Source: an uncultured Tolumonas sp. (lineage in GTDB: Bacteria; Pseudomonadota; Gammaproteobacteria; Enterobacterales; Aeromonadaceae). From it: 64,000 nucleotides of DNA. Of the stretch, positions 19,540 to 31,700 are shown piece by piece. The stretch covers positions 302,501-366,500 of the forward strand of contig NZ_OY781381.1 of the NCBI RefSeq assembly GCF_963676665.1, read 5' to 3'. Below the pieces are notes generated by a model, which made no database searches, was not told the DNA's origin, and worked only from the letters and a program-made list of their open reading frames with translations. How positions within the stretch are numbered: position 1 is the first letter of the stretch; each line of letters begins with the position of its first letter. The position numbers and the translations under genes were made by a program.

Positions 19540-21642
19540 TTATTTAGACTTACGCGCTTCAATCACCGCCAGAGCGATGTTGTTTGGCGTTTCAGCGTAC
19601 TTACCGAACTCCATAGAGTAAGAAGCACGACCTTGGGTGGCAGAACGCAGATCAGTTGCATAACCGAACATTTCAGCCAACGGTACCAGCGCGCGAACAA
19701 GCTTGCCAGATGGGCCGTCTTCCATACCTTCGATGATGCCACGACGACGGTTCAAGTCACCGATTACATCACCCATGTAGTCTTCAGGAGTCTCAACTTC
19801 GACTTTCATTACAGGTTCGAGCAGAACTGGCTTAGCCTGCATGAAGCCTGATTTGAATGCCATAGAAGCAGCGATTTTAAACGCCAGTTCAGAAGAGTCG
19901 ACATCATGGTAAGAACCGAAGTGCAGACGAACACCAACGTCCACTACTGGATAACCAGCCAGAGGACCAGATTTCAGCTGTTCGCGAATACCTTTATCAA
20001 CGCCAGGGATGAATTCACCAGGAATTACACCGCCTTTAATATCGTTGGTAAATGTATAACCTGCACCTTCATCCAATGGGAAGAGGTCGATCACAACGTG
20101 ACCGTACTGACCACGACCACCAGACTGTTTAGCATGTTTACCTTGAACATCTTTCGCTTCAACACGAATGGTTTCACGGTAAGCTACCTGTGGTTTACCC
20201 ACGTTAGCTTCAACCTTGAACTCACGACGCATACGGTCAACGATGATTTCCAGGTGCAACTCGCCCATACCAGCGATGATGGTTTGGCTTGACTCTTCAT
20301 CAGTCCATACGCGGAATGAAGGATCTTCCTGAGCCAAACGACCCAGAGCCAGACCCATTTTTTCTTGGTCAGCTTTGGTTTTTGGTTCAACAGCTACAGA
20401 GATAACTGGTTCTGGGAATTCCATACGCTCAAGGATAATTGGCGCAGTTTCAACACACAGAGTATCACCAGTAGTCACGTCTTTCAGACCAATCGCAGCA
20501 GCGATGTCACCAGCACGGACTTCTTTAATCTCTTCACGCTTGTTAGCGTGCATCTGAACGATACGACCAATACGCTCACGTTTGTCTTTCACTGAGTTCA
20601 GAACGAAATCGCCTGAATTCACAACACCGGAATAACAACGGAAGAACGTCAGGTTACCTACGAATGGGTCAGTCGCAATTTTGAAAGCCAATGCAGAGAA
20701 AGGCTCATCATCAGTTGGATGACGCTCAGCAGGTGTACCGTCTTCTAACTGACCAGCAATCGCTGGAACGTCAGTTGGTGAAGGCAGATATTCAATTACT
20801 GCGTCCAACATCGCCTGAACACCTTTGTTCTTAAATGCAGAACCACAGGTAACCAGAACGATTTCATTGCGCAATGCCAGATCACGTAATGCAGCTTTCA
20901 ATTCAACTTCAGTGAACTCTTCGCCACCTAAGTATTTTTCCATCAGGTCTTCTGTTGCTTCAGCAGCAGATTCAACCAGATGTTGATGCCATTTTTTGGC
21001 TTCAGGCAGCAATTCAGCAGGAATGTCTTCGTATTCGAAGGTAACGCCTTGATCGGCTTCATTCCAGTTGATAGCTTTCATCTTGACTAAGTCGATGACG
21101 CCTTTGAAATTTTCTTCCGCGCCGATTGGCAATTGCAGAGGAACTGCATGACCTTTCAGACGAGTTTTGATCTGTTCAACAGCACGCAGGAAGTTAGCAC
21201 CGGTACGGTCCATTTTGTTAATGAACGCAATACGAGGTACTTTATACTTGTTAGCCTGACGCCATACTGTTTCAGACTGTGGCTGAACACCACCTACTGC
21301 ACAGTAAACCATTACTGCGCCGTCCAGAACACGCATTGAACGCTCTACTTCGATAGTAAAGTCAACGTGGCCTGGGGTATCGATGATGTTGACACGGTGT
21401 GGTTGGAATTGTTTACCCATACCACTCCAGAAACAGGTAGTAGCAGCAGAGGTAATGGTAATACCACGCTCTTGTTCCTGTTCCATCCAGTCCATGGTAG
21501 CTGCGCCATCATGAACTTCACCAATTTTGTGGTTTACACCGGTGTAAAACAGGATACGTTCAGTAGTCGTTGTTTTACCGGCGTCGATGTGTGCGCTGAT
21601 ACCGATATTACGGTAACGCTCAATGGGTGTTGCACGAGCCAC
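19540..21642 (-). CDS. fusA: Elongation factor G
   Basis: Translocation GTPase of 700 residues. Visible: G1 [10 protein letters not shown]3 DTPGHVDF, G4 NKMD, then domains II-V ending in the conserved RGIIEGMED region. I place the start at the GTG (21640-21642), which gives [18 protein letters not shown] as in other EF-G proteins and has AGAGGA 8 bases upstream. The frame extends to an upstream ATG at 21699, but those 19 residues match nothing in the family and cover the intercistronic hairpin. Confidence 0.97.
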   Translation of the reverse strand: MARATPIERYRNIGISAHIDAGKTTTTERILFYTGVNHKIGEVHDGAATMDWMEQEQERGITITSAATTCFWSGMGKQFQPHRVNIIDTPGHVDFTIEVERSMRVLDGAVMVYCAVGGVQPQSETVWRQANKYKVPRIAFINKMDRTGANFLRAVEQIKTRLKGHAVPLQLPIGAEENFKGVIDLVKMKAINWNEADQGVTFEYEDIPAELLPEAKKWHQHLVESAAEATEDLMEKYLGGEEFTEVELKAALRDLALRNEIVLVTCGSAFKNKGVQAMLDAVIEYLPSPTDVPAIAGQLEDGTPAERHPTDDEPFSALAFKIATDPFVGNLTFFRCYSGVVNSGDFVLNSVKDKRERIGRIVQMHANKREEIKEVRAGDIAAAIGLKDVTTGDTLCVETAPIILERMEFPEPVISVAVEPKTKADQEKMGLALGRLAQEDPSFRVWTDEESSQTIIAGMGELHLEIIVDRMRREFKVEANVGKPQVAYRETIRVEAKDVQGKHAKQSGGRGQYGHVVIDLFPLDEGAGYTFTNDIKGGVIPGEFIPGVDKGIREQLKSGPLAGYPVVDVGVRLHFGSYHDVDSSELAFKIAASMAFKSGFMQAKPVLLEPVMKVEVETPEDYMGDVIGDLNRRRGIIEGMEDGPSGKLVRALVPLAEMFGYATDLRSATQGRASYSMEFGKYAETPNNIALAVIEARKSK

Positions 21643-21688
21643 GATAGATATCCTCTTACTAAGGTTGAACCTTAGACAACGAAACCGC

Positions 21689-21716
21689 GTACAGGCCATC
21701 CGAAGATGGCCTGTAC
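21689..21716 (-). other. UUCG-capped intercistronic hairpin between rpsG and fusA
   Basis: Perfect 12-bp stem GTACAGGCCATC/GATGGCCTGTAC closed by C(UUCG)G, an exceptionally stable RNA tetraloop. There is no U tract, so a role in mRNA processing or stability is more likely than termination. Confidence 0.65.
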
Positions 21717-21723
21717 AACCGGA

Positions 21724-22194
21724 TTACCAGCGATAGTGAGCGAATGCTTTATTCGCTTCAGCCATGCGGTGCACGTCTTCACGTTTCTTAACCGCAGAAC
21801 CTTTATTGTCGGCTGCATCCAGCAGTTCACCTGCCAAACGCTGAGCCATGGATTTTTCACCACGTTTGCGAGCCGCATCTACCAACCAGCGCATAGCTAG
21901 GGCATTACGACGCACTGGACGAACTTCTACCGGAACCTGGTAAGTAGAACCACCAACACGGCGAGACTTAACTTCCACGTTCGGACGGATGTTGTCCAAA
22001 GCACCTTCAAAAGTAGCTAAGTGGTCTTTACCACTTTTGTTAGCAATGATTTCTAAAGCACCGTAAACAATGCTTTCAGAAACGGATTTCTTACCGTCAA
22101 CCATTACTACGTTGATGAATTTAGCCAGCAGCTCAGAACCGAACTTAGGATCTGGCAGAATCTTACGCTGACCAACAACGCGACGTCTTGGCAT
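21724..22194 (-). CDS. rpsG: 30S ribosomal protein S7
   Basis: Primary 16S rRNA-binding protein that organises the small-subunit head. The 156-residue protein is typical: [21 protein letters not shown] at the N-terminus and [13 protein letters not shown] at the C-terminus. It lies 82 bases after rpsL in the str operon. In E. coli the rpsL-rpsG spacer holds the S7 autoregulatory site; I did not verify that fold here. Confidence 0.98.
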   Translation of the reverse strand: MPRRRVVGQRKILPDPKFGSELLAKFINVVMVDGKKSVSESIVYGALEIIANKSGKDHLATFEGALDNIRPNVEVKSRRVGGSTYQVPVEVRPVRRNALAMRWLVDAARKRGEKSMAQRLAGELLDAADNKGSAVKKREDVHRMAEANKAFAHYRW

Positions 22195-22276
22195 TTTAAT
22201 TCTCCGAAACTTCAGGTTTTACCCAAAACAAAAAAATGTTTTATGAAAATGTTTGGCCTTACTTAACGGAAAACCA

Positions 22277-22678
<402 letters not shown>

Positions 22679-22723
22679 TTATAAACATGTGAAAAATCCT
22701 CCCCGCAGATACGGGGACGCAAA

Positions 22724-22752
22724 ATTTTATGTCTGTATGGGCTGCGAGTCAA
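22724..22752 (-). promoter_or_regulatory. Sigma-70 promoter of the rpsL-rpsG-fusA-tufA operon
   Basis: Minus-strand TTGACT (22747-22752), 17-base spacer, TAAAAT (22724-22729). Transcription would start near 22717, just before a small CCCCG/CGGGG hairpin (22701-22716), about 65 bases ahead of rpsL. Confidence 0.8.
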
Positions 22753-22831
22753 GATTTATACAACTATAGATGGATATAGCTGAGATGAAGTGAAGTATAG
22801 GTGACAAAAAGTACGATTGCGGAAATATCTT

Positions 22832-23104
22832 TTACCAGCAAAGTGGGCTGTTATGTTTGACGACGAGCGCGACATAGCCGGCCATATCGACCGGAATGCC
22901 GATTTTAGCGGTTAATCCCCTCGCCATTAAATCCTCCTGCAAAACATAGATTTCTTTATCCTGCAGTTGCTGCACCCAATGATTTGTCGTCGCCGCGATA
23001 ACCGCATCTTGAATCAATAACAATTGATCACCGGCTTGCATGAGATCAAGGCAACGTTGCAGCATGGTATGTGAAAAAGGTGATTGTGAAACGACATGCA
23101 GCAT
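22832..23104 (-). CDS. tusB: tRNA 2-thiouridine sulfurtransferase subunit TusB
   Basis: DsrH-like subunit of the TusBCD heterohexamer, which relays sulfur from TusA to TusE and MnmA for 2-thiolation of wobble uridine 34. The 90-residue protein begins MLHVVSQSPF and ends with the aromatic SPLCW characteristic of TusB. It follows tusC by 7 bases. A spacer of about 180 bases carrying the rpsL promoter separates it from rpsL, the same neighbour as in E. coli. Confidence 0.9.
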   Translation of the reverse strand: MLHVVSQSPFSHTMLQRCLDLMQAGDQLLLIQDAVIAATTNHWVQQLQDKEIYVLQEDLMARGLTAKIGIPVDMAGYVALVVKHNSPLCW

Positions 23105-23111
23105 ATATTTC

Positions 23112-23468
23112 TCAAAACATCAGTTTGATTTGATAAGCCAATAGTTGGTCATAAAACTCGTCTTGTGTCAGCATAGTCACTGGCATTAATAACTGATCAC
23201 TAGTAATTTCACGCTCAGCCAACGATTCTGCTGATACGTAAATATTGTCGATATCATACAGCTCGCATAACTTAAACATCGCCGAATGATCTTTAGCCAG
23301 GATTGCCGTCGCTTGTTGCTGTTGTACTAACTGATAAACCCCATCATCCATAAAGAAGGCAGCGAGATTTTCACTATAAGCCGAGGTCGCCAGCATGGCA
23401 TCTAATCCTTCCCTACCACTAGCGCTTCCATAAGGTGCTTGCCGAAAAATAAATGCAATCTGATTCAT
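23112..23468 (-). CDS. tusC: tRNA 2-thiouridine sulfurtransferase subunit TusC
   Basis: DsrF-like subunit of TusBCD, 118 residues. It opens with QIAFIFRQAPYGSASGREGLDA, the typical PYG-S motif of the DsrE/F fold. It lies 8 bases after tusD and 7 before tusB, in the conserved order D-C-B. Confidence 0.92.
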   Translation of the reverse strand: MNQIAFIFRQAPYGSASGREGLDAMLATSAYSENLAAFFMDDGVYQLVQQQQATAILAKDHSAMFKLCELYDIDNIYVSAESLAEREITSDQLLMPVTMLTQDEFYDQLLAYQIKLMF

Positions 23469-23476
23469 AGGCCAAC

Positions 23477-23869
23477 TTAAAAACGAACGACACGATCGGC
23501 CGTTAATAACATTTCGGCTAACTGCCCTAACCCCGAGAGCATAAATGGTGCTTGAACATTGCAGGTACCTTTTCCAGTTTCTGTTGCAAGCACACTATCT
23601 AAAATACCTCGCCGTTGCGCTGCTGCAATACAGGTATGTAAAGGGAAGCGCTGCTGTGTGGCTAGTTCACACCACAATTGATGCAAGTCATCTTCATCCG
23701 TCGCGGGCGAATGTAAATAACTGGCATTCATGACACCATCCTGATAAAAAAACACGCCAAGGATGACGTGTCCGGAAGCTAAAACTGCTTGCACAAAACG
23801 GTATGCAGAACTGGCGGCCTGTGTTCCATATGCTGGGCCACTGACTACAATTGCAAAATTTAAACTCAT
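23477..23869 (-). CDS. tusD: tRNA 2-thiouridine sulfurtransferase subunit TusD
   Basis: DsrE-like catalytic subunit, 130 residues. The sulfur-carrying cysteine is predicted at Cys80 (PLHTCIAAAQRRGI), corresponding to Cys78 of E. coli. FAIVVSGPAYGTQAASSAYRF at the N-terminus is typical. It starts one base after the ridA stop, so ridA and tusDCB are probably co-transcribed. Confidence 0.93.
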   Translation of the reverse strand: MSLNFAIVVSGPAYGTQAASSAYRFVQAVLASGHVILGVFFYQDGVMNASYLHSPATDEDDLHQLWCELATQQRFPLHTCIAAAQRRGILDSVLATETGKGTCNVQAPFMLSGLGQLAEMLLTADRVVRF

Positions 23870-23870
23870 T

Positions 23871-24257
23871 CTATTTAGCTACGTAAGCGATCGCTTCAAC
23901 TTCAACGAGTACATCTTTAGGCAAACGAGCAACTTCAACACAAGAACGCGCTGGTGCACTTTCGCTGAAAAATTGCGCATACACTTCATTGAAAGCGACA
24001 AAATCATTCATGTCTTTCAGAAAACAAGTTGTTTTCATTACCGTGGCCGTTGAAGCGCCTGCAGCTTCCAAAATCGCACTCAGGTTACGCAATACTTGCT
24101 CAGCCTGCGCTTTAATATCACCGGTAACCAGTTGCATAGTTTCTGGAATTAACGGGATCTGCCCAGAAGTAAAGACTAGATCACCCAGTTTAGTTGCTTG
24201 AACATATGGACCAATAGCAGCCGGTGCTTTTTCTGTCGCGACAATAGATTTAGACAT
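23871..24257 (-). CDS. ridA: RidA family reactive intermediate/imine deaminase
   Basis: Hydrolyses reactive enamine/imine intermediates such as 2-aminoacrylate released by PLP enzymes. The 128-residue protein has the RidA signature [21 protein letters not shown], with the substrate-binding arginine in PARS. The ATG at 24257 has GAGGGA just upstream; the longer frame to 24320 runs toward the rpoC terminator and is rejected. Its position between rpoC and tusD is unusual, because in E. coli ridA sits beside pyrI. It could be a paralogue rather than the main RidA. Confidence 0.9.
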   Translation of the reverse strand: MSKSIVATEKAPAAIGPYVQATKLGDLVFTSGQIPLIPETMQLVTGDIKAQAEQVLRNLSAILEAAGASTATVMKTTCFLKDMNDFVAFNEVYAQFFSESAPARSCVEVARLPKDVLVEVEAIAYVAK

Positions 24258-24344
24258 CGTTCCCTCGTAACTAGTTATCAATACACGCTGATAGTAATCC
24301 CTGCCCCGATAACGGTGCAACTCTCAGCCACAGAAATATCCGGC

Positions 24345-24374
24345 ACAAAAAACAAGAGGCCCCGTAGGGCCTCT
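24345..24374 (-). terminator. Terminator after rpoC
   Basis: Minus-strand stem AGAGGCCC/GGGCCTCT with a 4-base loop, then TGTTTTTTG. It separates the rif operon from the ridA-tusDCB unit. Confidence 0.88.
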
Positions 24375-24398
24375 GAAATATTGCTTCTGTCTGATTGA

Positions 24399-27300
24399 TT
24401 ACTCAGCGCTTAAATTACCTGCTGCATTCAGCAAATCAGCCAGATTCTGTTCCGCATCATCGGCAGTCACTACCGGCGTAGCTACAGCTTGTGCTGCAAC
24501 ACGGCGTTTCTGTAAGCGACCGTGATGATAGGCAAAACCAGTACCTGCAGGGATCAAGCGACCAACGATAACGTTTTCTTTCAGACCACGTAAATCATCA
24601 ACCTTGCCTGATACAGCAGCTTCGGTCAGCACACGGGTAGTTTCCTGGAACGATGCTGCAGAGATAAAGGACTCTGTATTCAGCGACGCTTTAGTAATAC
24701 CCATCAATACACGACGGAAAGTAGCTGGTTCTTTGCCCTGCGCGACCAGTTTACGGTTAGCGATTTTCACGCGAACCACATCAGCCTGTTCGCCTTCCAG
24801 CAGATCAGAATCACCTGGAGTAGCAATTTCGCCTTTACGAAGCATTTGACGAACGATCACTTCGATGTGTTTATCGTTGATTTTTACGCCTTGCAGACGG
24901 TAAACGTCCTGCACTTCGTTAACGATATAGTTCGCTACCGGGCTTACGCCACGCAGACGCAGAATGTCATGAGCAGATTCTGGACCATCGGCTAACACTT
25001 CACCCTGCTGAACTTTTTCACCTTCGAACACGTTCAGGTTACGCCATTTCGGAATCATTTCCTCATAGGCTTCACCACCGTCAGTCGGCGTGATCACCAG
25101 ACGACGTTTACCTTTGGTTTCTTTACCGAAGGAGATCGTACCTGAAATTTCCGCCAGAATAGCTGGTTCTTTTGGTTGACGCGCTTCGAACAAGTCAGCA
25201 ACACGTGGCAGACCACCGGTGATATCTTTAGTACCACTGGATGCCTGCGGAATACGCGCTACTGCGTCACCGACGCTTACTTGCGCGCCGTCTTCCAGCT
25301 GAACAATCGCTTGGCCTGGCAGGAAGTATTGTGCAGATACGTCAGTACCTGGGATCAATACGTCTTTACCATGACTGTCAACCAATCGAACGGTTGGGCG
25401 TAACTCTTTACCTGTTGAGGTACGTTCGTTAACGTCCAGAACCACAATGCTTGACAGACCCGTCAGCTCGTCGGTTTGACGAGTAACAGTGATACCTTCG
25501 ATCATGTTTTCAAACTGGATACGACCCGCCACTTCAGTGATGATTGGGTGAGTATGTGGATCCCAGTTCGCAACGATTTCACCAGCACGTACAGCCTGGC
25601 CATCTTTAACTTCCAGCACAGAACCGTAAGGCAGCTTGTGGCTTTCTTTGGTCCGGCCCAGTTCGTCCATGATGGTCAGTTCTGAAGAACGTGATGTGAT
25701 AACCAGCTTGCCGGCACTGTTTTCAACAGATTTAGCATTTTGCAGTTTGATCACACCGGTGTTTTTCACAGTCGCACTACTTTCAGCAGCCGCTCGTGAT
25801 GCCGCACCACCGATATGGAACGTACGCATCGTCAGCTGAGTACCTGGTTCACCGATGGACTGAGCAGCGATAACACCCACAGCCTCACCATTGTTAACCA
25901 AATGACCACGAGCCAGATCACGACCATAACAATGAGCACAAATACCGAAATCAGATTCACAAGAGATGGCAGAACGAACTTTAACTCGGTCAACAGAGTT
26001 ACGTTCCAGAATGTTACACCACTGTTCATCCAACAAAGTATTATGAGCAACTAATACTTCATCTGTACCTGGTTTCAGCACATCTTCAGCGATCACACGG
26101 CCCAGTACACGTTCACGCAGTGGTTCAACAACATCACCACCTTCGATCAGCGGAGTCATCCACAGACCTTCACGAGTACCACAATCAGGTTCAGTGATCA
26201 CAACGTCCTGTGCCACGTCAACCAAACGACGAGTCAGATAACCGGAGTTCGCTGTTTTCAGTGCGGTATCCGCCAGACCTTTACGCGCACCGTGAGTAGA
26301 GATGAAGTACTGCAGTACGTTCAGACCTTCACGGAAGTTCGCAACGATTGGCGTTTCGATGATTGAGCCGTCAGGCTTAGCCATCAGACCACGCATACCC
26401 GCCAACTGACGGATCTGAGCAGCAGAACCACGCGCACCTGAGTCAGCCATCATAAAGACGCTGTTAAACGATGCTTGAACTTCAGATTCACCCAATACGT
26501 TAGTTCTTGTCTCTTTAGACAAGTTTTCCATCATCGCTTTAGACACGCGTTCATTCGCACTTGCCCAGATGTCGATAACTTTGTTGTAACGTTCGCCGGC
26601 TGTTACCAGACCAGACTGGAACTGTTCCTGAATTTCAGCAACTTCAGCTTCTGCGGCTTCAATAATTTCTTTCTTCGCTTCTGGGATCACCATGTCGTCA
26701 ATACCAACAGATGAACCTGACAGCGCAGCGTAATGGAAACCGGTGTACATCAACTGGTCAGCAAAGATAACGGTATCTTTGAGACCTTGCTTGCGGTAAC
26801 AGGTATTCAATACTTTAGAGATCTGCTTCTTACCCATTGCTTGGTTAGAAACATATTTTATCCAGCGTTCTGGATGAGCAGCCAATTCCGCATGACCCGC
26901 TTCGGTCATCGGCAATGGCGGATCAATCAGCGCATACTCCATACCTTTTGGCAGGATCAACGACAGGATCGCACGACCTACGGTGGTATTTTTCAGCTCG
27001 ATTTTCTCAACCAATTCACCGGCTTCGTTTTTCACGTATTCGGTGATACGGCATTTCACGCGAGCATGCAGTGAGGCCAAACCAGCACGGTAGATTTTTT
27101 CCGCTTCTTTCGCGCCGGATAAAACCATACCTTCACCCTTCGCACCAACGCAGGAACGAGTCATGTAATACAGACCCAATACCACGTCCTGAGAAGGAAC
27201 GATGATAGGTTCACCAGATGCAGGCGACAGAATGTTGTTGGTTGACATCATCAACGCACGCGCTTCCAACTGCGCTTCCAGCGTCAGTGGAACGTGAACC

Positions 27301-28700
27301 GCCATCTGGTCACCGTCGAAGTCGGCGTTGAATGCAGAACAAACCAACGGATGCAGTTGGATTGCTTTACCTTCGATCAGAATTGGTTCAAACGCCTGAA
27401 TACCCAGACGGTGCAGTGTTGGTGCACGGTTCAGCATCACAGGATGTTCACGGATCACGTCATCCAGAATATCCCATACGACTGCTTCTTCACGCTCAAC
27501 CATCTTTTTAGCAGCTTTGATGGTGGTCGCTAAACCACGAGTTTCCAGCTTGCCATAGATGAATGGTTTGAACAGTTCCAGTGCCATTTTCTTTGGCAGA
27601 CCGCATTGGTGCAAACGCAGAGTCGGGCCTACTGTAATTACAGAACGACCAGAGTAGTCAACACGTTTACCCAGCAAGTTCTGACGGAAACGACCCTGTT
27701 TACCTTTGATCATGTCAGCCAAAGATTTCAGTGGGCGCTTGTTAGAACCGGTGATAGCACGACCACGACGACCGTTATCCAGCAGAGCGTCAACCGCTTC
27801 CTGCAGCATACGTTTTTCGTTGCGAACGATGATATCTGGTGCAGCCAGATCCAGCAGACGTTTCAGACGGTTGTTACGGTTGATCACGCGGCGATACAGA
27901 TCATTCAGATCTGAAGTCGCGAAACGGCCACCATCCAACGGAACCAAAGGACGCAGATCCGGCGGCAACACAGGCAGCACGGTCATGATCATCCATTCTG
28001 GTTTATTACCAGATTGCAGGAAAGACTCCATTAGCTTCAGGCGTTTGGTGGTCTTTTTGCGTTTGGTTTCAGAATTCGTCTGGCTCAGTTCTTCGCGCAT
28101 AGTCGCGATTTCATGTTCCAGATCTTGCGCACGCAACAACGCCAGGATAGCTTCAGCACCCATTTTAGCGTCGAATTCATCGCCGTATTCTTCCAGCGCA
28201 TCCAGATATTGTTCTTCGGTCAACATCTGACTGCGTTCGAGGCTGGTCATACCAGCATCAACCACAACAAATGATTCGAAATACAATACACGTTCGATAT
28301 CACGCAGGGTCATGTCAAGCAACAGACCGATACGGGATGGTAAAGATTTCAGGAACCAGATATGAGCAACTGGGGAAGCCAGCTCAATGTGACCCATGCG
28401 CTCACGACGCACTTTAGTCTGAGTAACTTCTACGCCACATTTTTCACAAATCACACCACGGTGTTTAAGACGCTTATACTTACCGCACAAGCATTCATAA
28501 TCTTTAACTGGTCCGAAGATGCGAGCACAAAACAGGCCGTCACGTTCTGGTTTGAACGTGCGATAGTTAATGGTTTCAGGCTTTTTAACTTCACCGAATG
28601 ACCAGGAACGGATCATGTCAGGCGATGCCAGACCGATCTTGATACCGTCAAACTCTTCAGTCTTGCTCTGCGCTTTTAAAAACTTGAGTAAGTCTTTCAC
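24399..28700 (-). CDS. rpoC: RNA polymerase beta' subunit
   Basis: 1433-residue catalytic subunit. Visible: the N-terminal zinc ribbon ([20 protein letters not shown]), the invariant catalytic loop [14 protein letters not shown] that binds Mg2+, the trigger-loop region near [21 protein letters not shown] and the second zinc site ([19 protein letters not shown]). It is about 26 residues longer than E. coli RpoC, mainly in an Ala/Val-rich C-terminal tail after the conserved end. It follows rpoB by 88 bases containing a hairpin. Confidence 0.98.
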   Translation of the reverse strand: MKDLLKFLKAQSKTEEFDGIKIGLASPDMIRSWSFGEVKKPETINYRTFKPERDGLFCARIFGPVKDYECLCGKYKRLKHRGVICEKCGVEVTQTKVRRERMGHIELASPVAHIWFLKSLPSRIGLLLDMTLRDIERVLYFESFVVVDAGMTSLERSQMLTEEQYLDALEEYGDEFDAKMGAEAILALLRAQDLEHEIATMREELSQTNSETKRKKTTKRLKLMESFLQSGNKPEWMIMTVLPVLPPDLRPLVPLDGGRFATSDLNDLYRRVINRNNRLKRLLDLAAPDIIVRNEKRMLQEAVDALLDNGRRGRAITGSNKRPLKSLADMIKGKQGRFRQNLLGKRVDYSGRSVITVGPTLRLHQCGLPKKMALELFKPFIYGKLETRGLATTIKAAKKMVEREEAVVWDILDDVIREHPVMLNRAPTLHRLGIQAFEPILIEGKAIQLHPLVCSAFNADFDGDQMAVHVPLTLEAQLEARALMMSTNNILSPASGEPIIVPSQDVVLGLYYMTRSCVGAKGEGMVLSGAKEAEKIYRAGLASLHARVKCRITEYVKNEAGELVEKIELKNTTVGRAILSLILPKGMEYALIDPPLPMTEAGHAELAAHPERWIKYVSNQAMGKKQISKVLNTCYRKQGLKDTVIFADQLMYTGFHYAALSGSSVGIDDMVIPEAKKEIIEAAEAEVAEIQEQFQSGLVTAGERYNKVIDIWASANERVSKAMMENLSKETRTNVLGESEVQASFNSVFMMADSGARGSAAQIRQLAGMRGLMAKPDGSIIETPIVANFREGLNVLQYFISTHGARKGLADTALKTANSGYLTRRLVDVAQDVVITEPDCGTREGLWMTPLIEGGDVVEPLRERVLGRVIAEDVLKPGTDEVLVAHNTLLDEQWCNILERNSVDRVKVRSAISCESDFGICAHCYGRDLARGHLVNNGEAVGVIAAQSIGEPGTQLTMRTFHIGGAASRAAAESSATVKNTGVIKLQNAKSVENSAGKLVITSRSSELTIMDELGRTKESHKLPYGSVLEVKDGQAVRAGEIVANWDPHTHPIITEVAGRIQFENMIEGITVTRQTDELTGLSSIVVLDVNERTSTGKELRPTVRLVDSHGKDVLIPGTDVSAQYFLPGQAIVQLEDGAQVSVGDAVARIPQASSGTKDITGGLPRVADLFEARQPKEPAILAEISGTISFGKETKGKRRLVITPTDGGEAYEEMIPKWRNLNVFEGEKVQQGEVLADGPESAHDILRLRGVSPVANYIVNEVQDVYRLQGVKINDKHIEVIVRQMLRKGEIATPGDSDLLEGEQADVVRVKIANRKLVAQGKEPATFRRVLMGITKASLNTESFISAASFQETTRVLTEAAVSGKVDDLRGLKENVIVGRLIPAGTGFAYHHGRLQKRRVAAQAVATPVVTADDAEQNLADLLNAAGNLSAE

Positions 28701-28728
28701 CTGTATCTCCCGTCAGGAGGTTAACTTC

Positions 28729-28751
28729 GGTATGCCGCGACGCGGCATACC
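28729..28751 (-). other. Intercistronic hairpin between rpoB and rpoC
   Basis: Stem GGTATGCCGC/GCGGCATACC with a 3-base loop and no U tract; probably an mRNA stability or processing element. Confidence 0.55.
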
Positions 28752-28788
28752 GTTACTATTCTGAGTCCAGAAACAAGGACGTTAGTCC

Positions 28789-31700
28789 TTACTCTTCTTC
28801 CAACTCGATGTTGATACCCAGCGAGCGGATTTCCTTCAGCAGTACGTTGAAGGATTCTGGTATACCTGGCTCCATGCGGTGATCGCCATCCACGATGTTT
28901 TTATACATCTTAGTTCGACCATTCACATCGTCCGATTTAACAGTCAGCATTTCCTGCAGAGTATAAGCTGCACCGTATGCTTCCAGTGCCCATACTTCCA
29001 TCTCACCGAAACGCTGACCACCGAACTGAGCTTTACCACCCAGCGGCTGCTGAGTAACCAAGCTATAAGAACCGGTAGAACGAGCATGCATTTTATCATC
29101 GACCAAGTGATTCAGTTTCAGCATGTACATGTAACCAACAGTTACTGCACGCTCAAACGGCATACCGGTACGACCATCAAACAAGGTGATCTGACCTGAT
29201 TCAGGTTTATCTGCCAGTTTCAGCAGTTCTTTGATTTCGCTTTCTTTCGCGCCATCAAATACAGGTGTTGCCACCGGTAAACCTTTGCGCAGGTTCTGAA
29301 CCAGAGCCTGCACTTCCGCATCACTCAGTGTCGCGATATCAATCTGTTGTTGATCGCTGCCACCTAAATCATAGACGCGTTGCAAGAACTCACGCAATTC
29401 AGCCAGTTCACGCTGTTCTTTAACCATACGGTTAATTTTTTCGCCGATACCTTTCGCAGCCAAACCAAGGTGAACTTCCAAGATCTGACCGATGTTCATA
29501 CGCGATGGTACGCCCAACGGGTTCAGCACGATGTCGACAGGATTCCCTTCGTCATCGTATGGCATGTCTTCAACCGGACAAATTTTGGAGATAACCCCTT
29601 TGTTACCGTGACGACCCGCCATCTTGTCACCAGGCTGAATGCGACGCTTCACAGCCAGATAAACTTTAACGATCTTCAGTACGCCTGGCGCCAAATCATC
29701 ACCTTGGATGATTTTCTGACGTTTGGCTTCGAACTTACGATCGAATTCTTCTTTCAGCGCAGCATATTGTTCAGCGATCTGTTCCAGTTCAACTTGTTTT
29801 GCTTCGTCATCCAGCGACTGTTCCAGCAGCTTCTTACGATCAAGTTTAGACAGTTTTTCTTCGCTGAAACCAGCAGCAACCAGTAATGAGCGTGCGCGGC
29901 CAAAAATACCGTCTTCGAAGATTTTGAACTCTTCGGTCAAGTCTTTCTTAGCATCACGCAATTGCATGTCTTCAACTTCTTTAGCGCGTTTATCTTTTTC
30001 TACGCCATCACGAGTAAAGACCTGCACGTCAATAACAGTACCGTAAACACCATTAGGCACACGCAGAGAAGAATCTTTTACGTCAGAAGCTTTTTCACCA
30101 AAAATGGCGCGCAGCAGTTTTTCTTCTGGTGTCAGTTGGGTTTCACCTTTTGGTGTTACCTTACCAACCAGAATGTCACCACCTTTCACTTCAGCACCAA
30201 CATAAACGATACCTGACTCATCCAGTTTGGACAGTGCAGCTTCGCCTACGTTTGGAATATCCGCAGTGATTTCTTCTGAACCTAATTTCGTATCACGCGC
30301 AATACAAGACAGTTCCTGAATATGAATAGTCGTCAGGCGATCTTCTTGCACCACACGTTCAGAGACCAGAATCGAGTCTTCGAAGTTATAACCGTTCCAA
30401 GGCATGAACGCGACGCGCATGTTCTGACCTAGCGCCAACTCACCTAAATCAGTGGAAGGACCATCGGCCAACACGTCACCCAGCATCACTGGCTCACCAA
30501 CAGACACACATGGGCGTTGGTTAATACAGGTATTCTGGTTAGAACGGGTATATTTGGTCAGGTTGTAGATGTCGATACCGGCTTCACCAGGTAACAGCTC
30601 ATCTTCATTTACCTTAACCACAATACGGGATGCATCAACGTAATCGATGAAACCACCACGACGAGCAACTACGGTTACACCGGAGTCAACCGCCACAGCA
30701 CGTTCCATACCAGTACCTACCAGCGGCTTATCAGCGCGCAGAGTTGGTACCGCTTGACGTTGCATGTTTGAACCCATCAATGCACGGTTCGCGTCATCGT
30801 GTTCCAGGAACGGGATCAGTGATGCTGCAACAGAAACCACCTGCTGTGGACTTACGTCCATATACTGGATCTGTTCTGCATTCATAAAGGTAGATTCACC
30901 TTTATGGCGGCATGGGATCAATTCATCTTTCAGGCTGCCATTTGCGTCTACATTGGCATTAGCCTGTGCGATAACGAAGTTACCTTCTTCAATCGCAGAC
31001 AGATAATCCACTTCATCAGTGATCACGCCATCAATTACTTTGCGGTATGGGGTTTCCAGGAAACCATACTCGTTAGTACGAGAATATACCGCCAGCGAGT
31101 TGATCAGACCGATGTTCGGACCTTCAGGCGTTTCAATTGGACACAGACGACCGTAGTGAGTCGGATGTACGTCTCGAACCTCGAAGCCGGCACGTTCACG
31201 TGTCAAACCACCTGGGCCCAGTGCAGAAATACGACGTTTATGCGTAATTTCTGACAACGGGTTGTTCTGATCCATAAATTGCGACAGCTGACTGGAACCG
31301 AAGAACTCTTTGACGGCTGCAGAAATTGGCTTTGCATTGATCAGATCTTGTGGCTGCACGGCATCCAGATCGCCTAAAGACAGACGTTCTTTTACTGCAC
31401 GTTCAACACGCACCAAACCGACACGGAATTGGTTTTCAGCCATTTCACCAACGGAACGGATACGACGGTTACCCAGATGATCGATATCATCCACATCGTC
31501 TTTACCGTTACGAATAGCGATCAACTGTTTCATCACATCAACGATATCGTCTTCAGACAAAATGCCTGAACCAATATGTTCTGGACGAGCCAGTCGGCTG
31601 TTGAATTTCATACGACCAACAGTCGACAGATCATAACGATCTGCTGAGAAGAACAGGTTTTCAAATAGCTGTTCTGCTGCATCTTTCGTTGGCGGCTCAC

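Noticed and set aside
21643..21699. ATG start for fusA at 21699
   Set aside because: It would translate through the intercistronic hairpin; the GTG at 21642 has a good ribosome-binding site and yields the conserved N-terminus.
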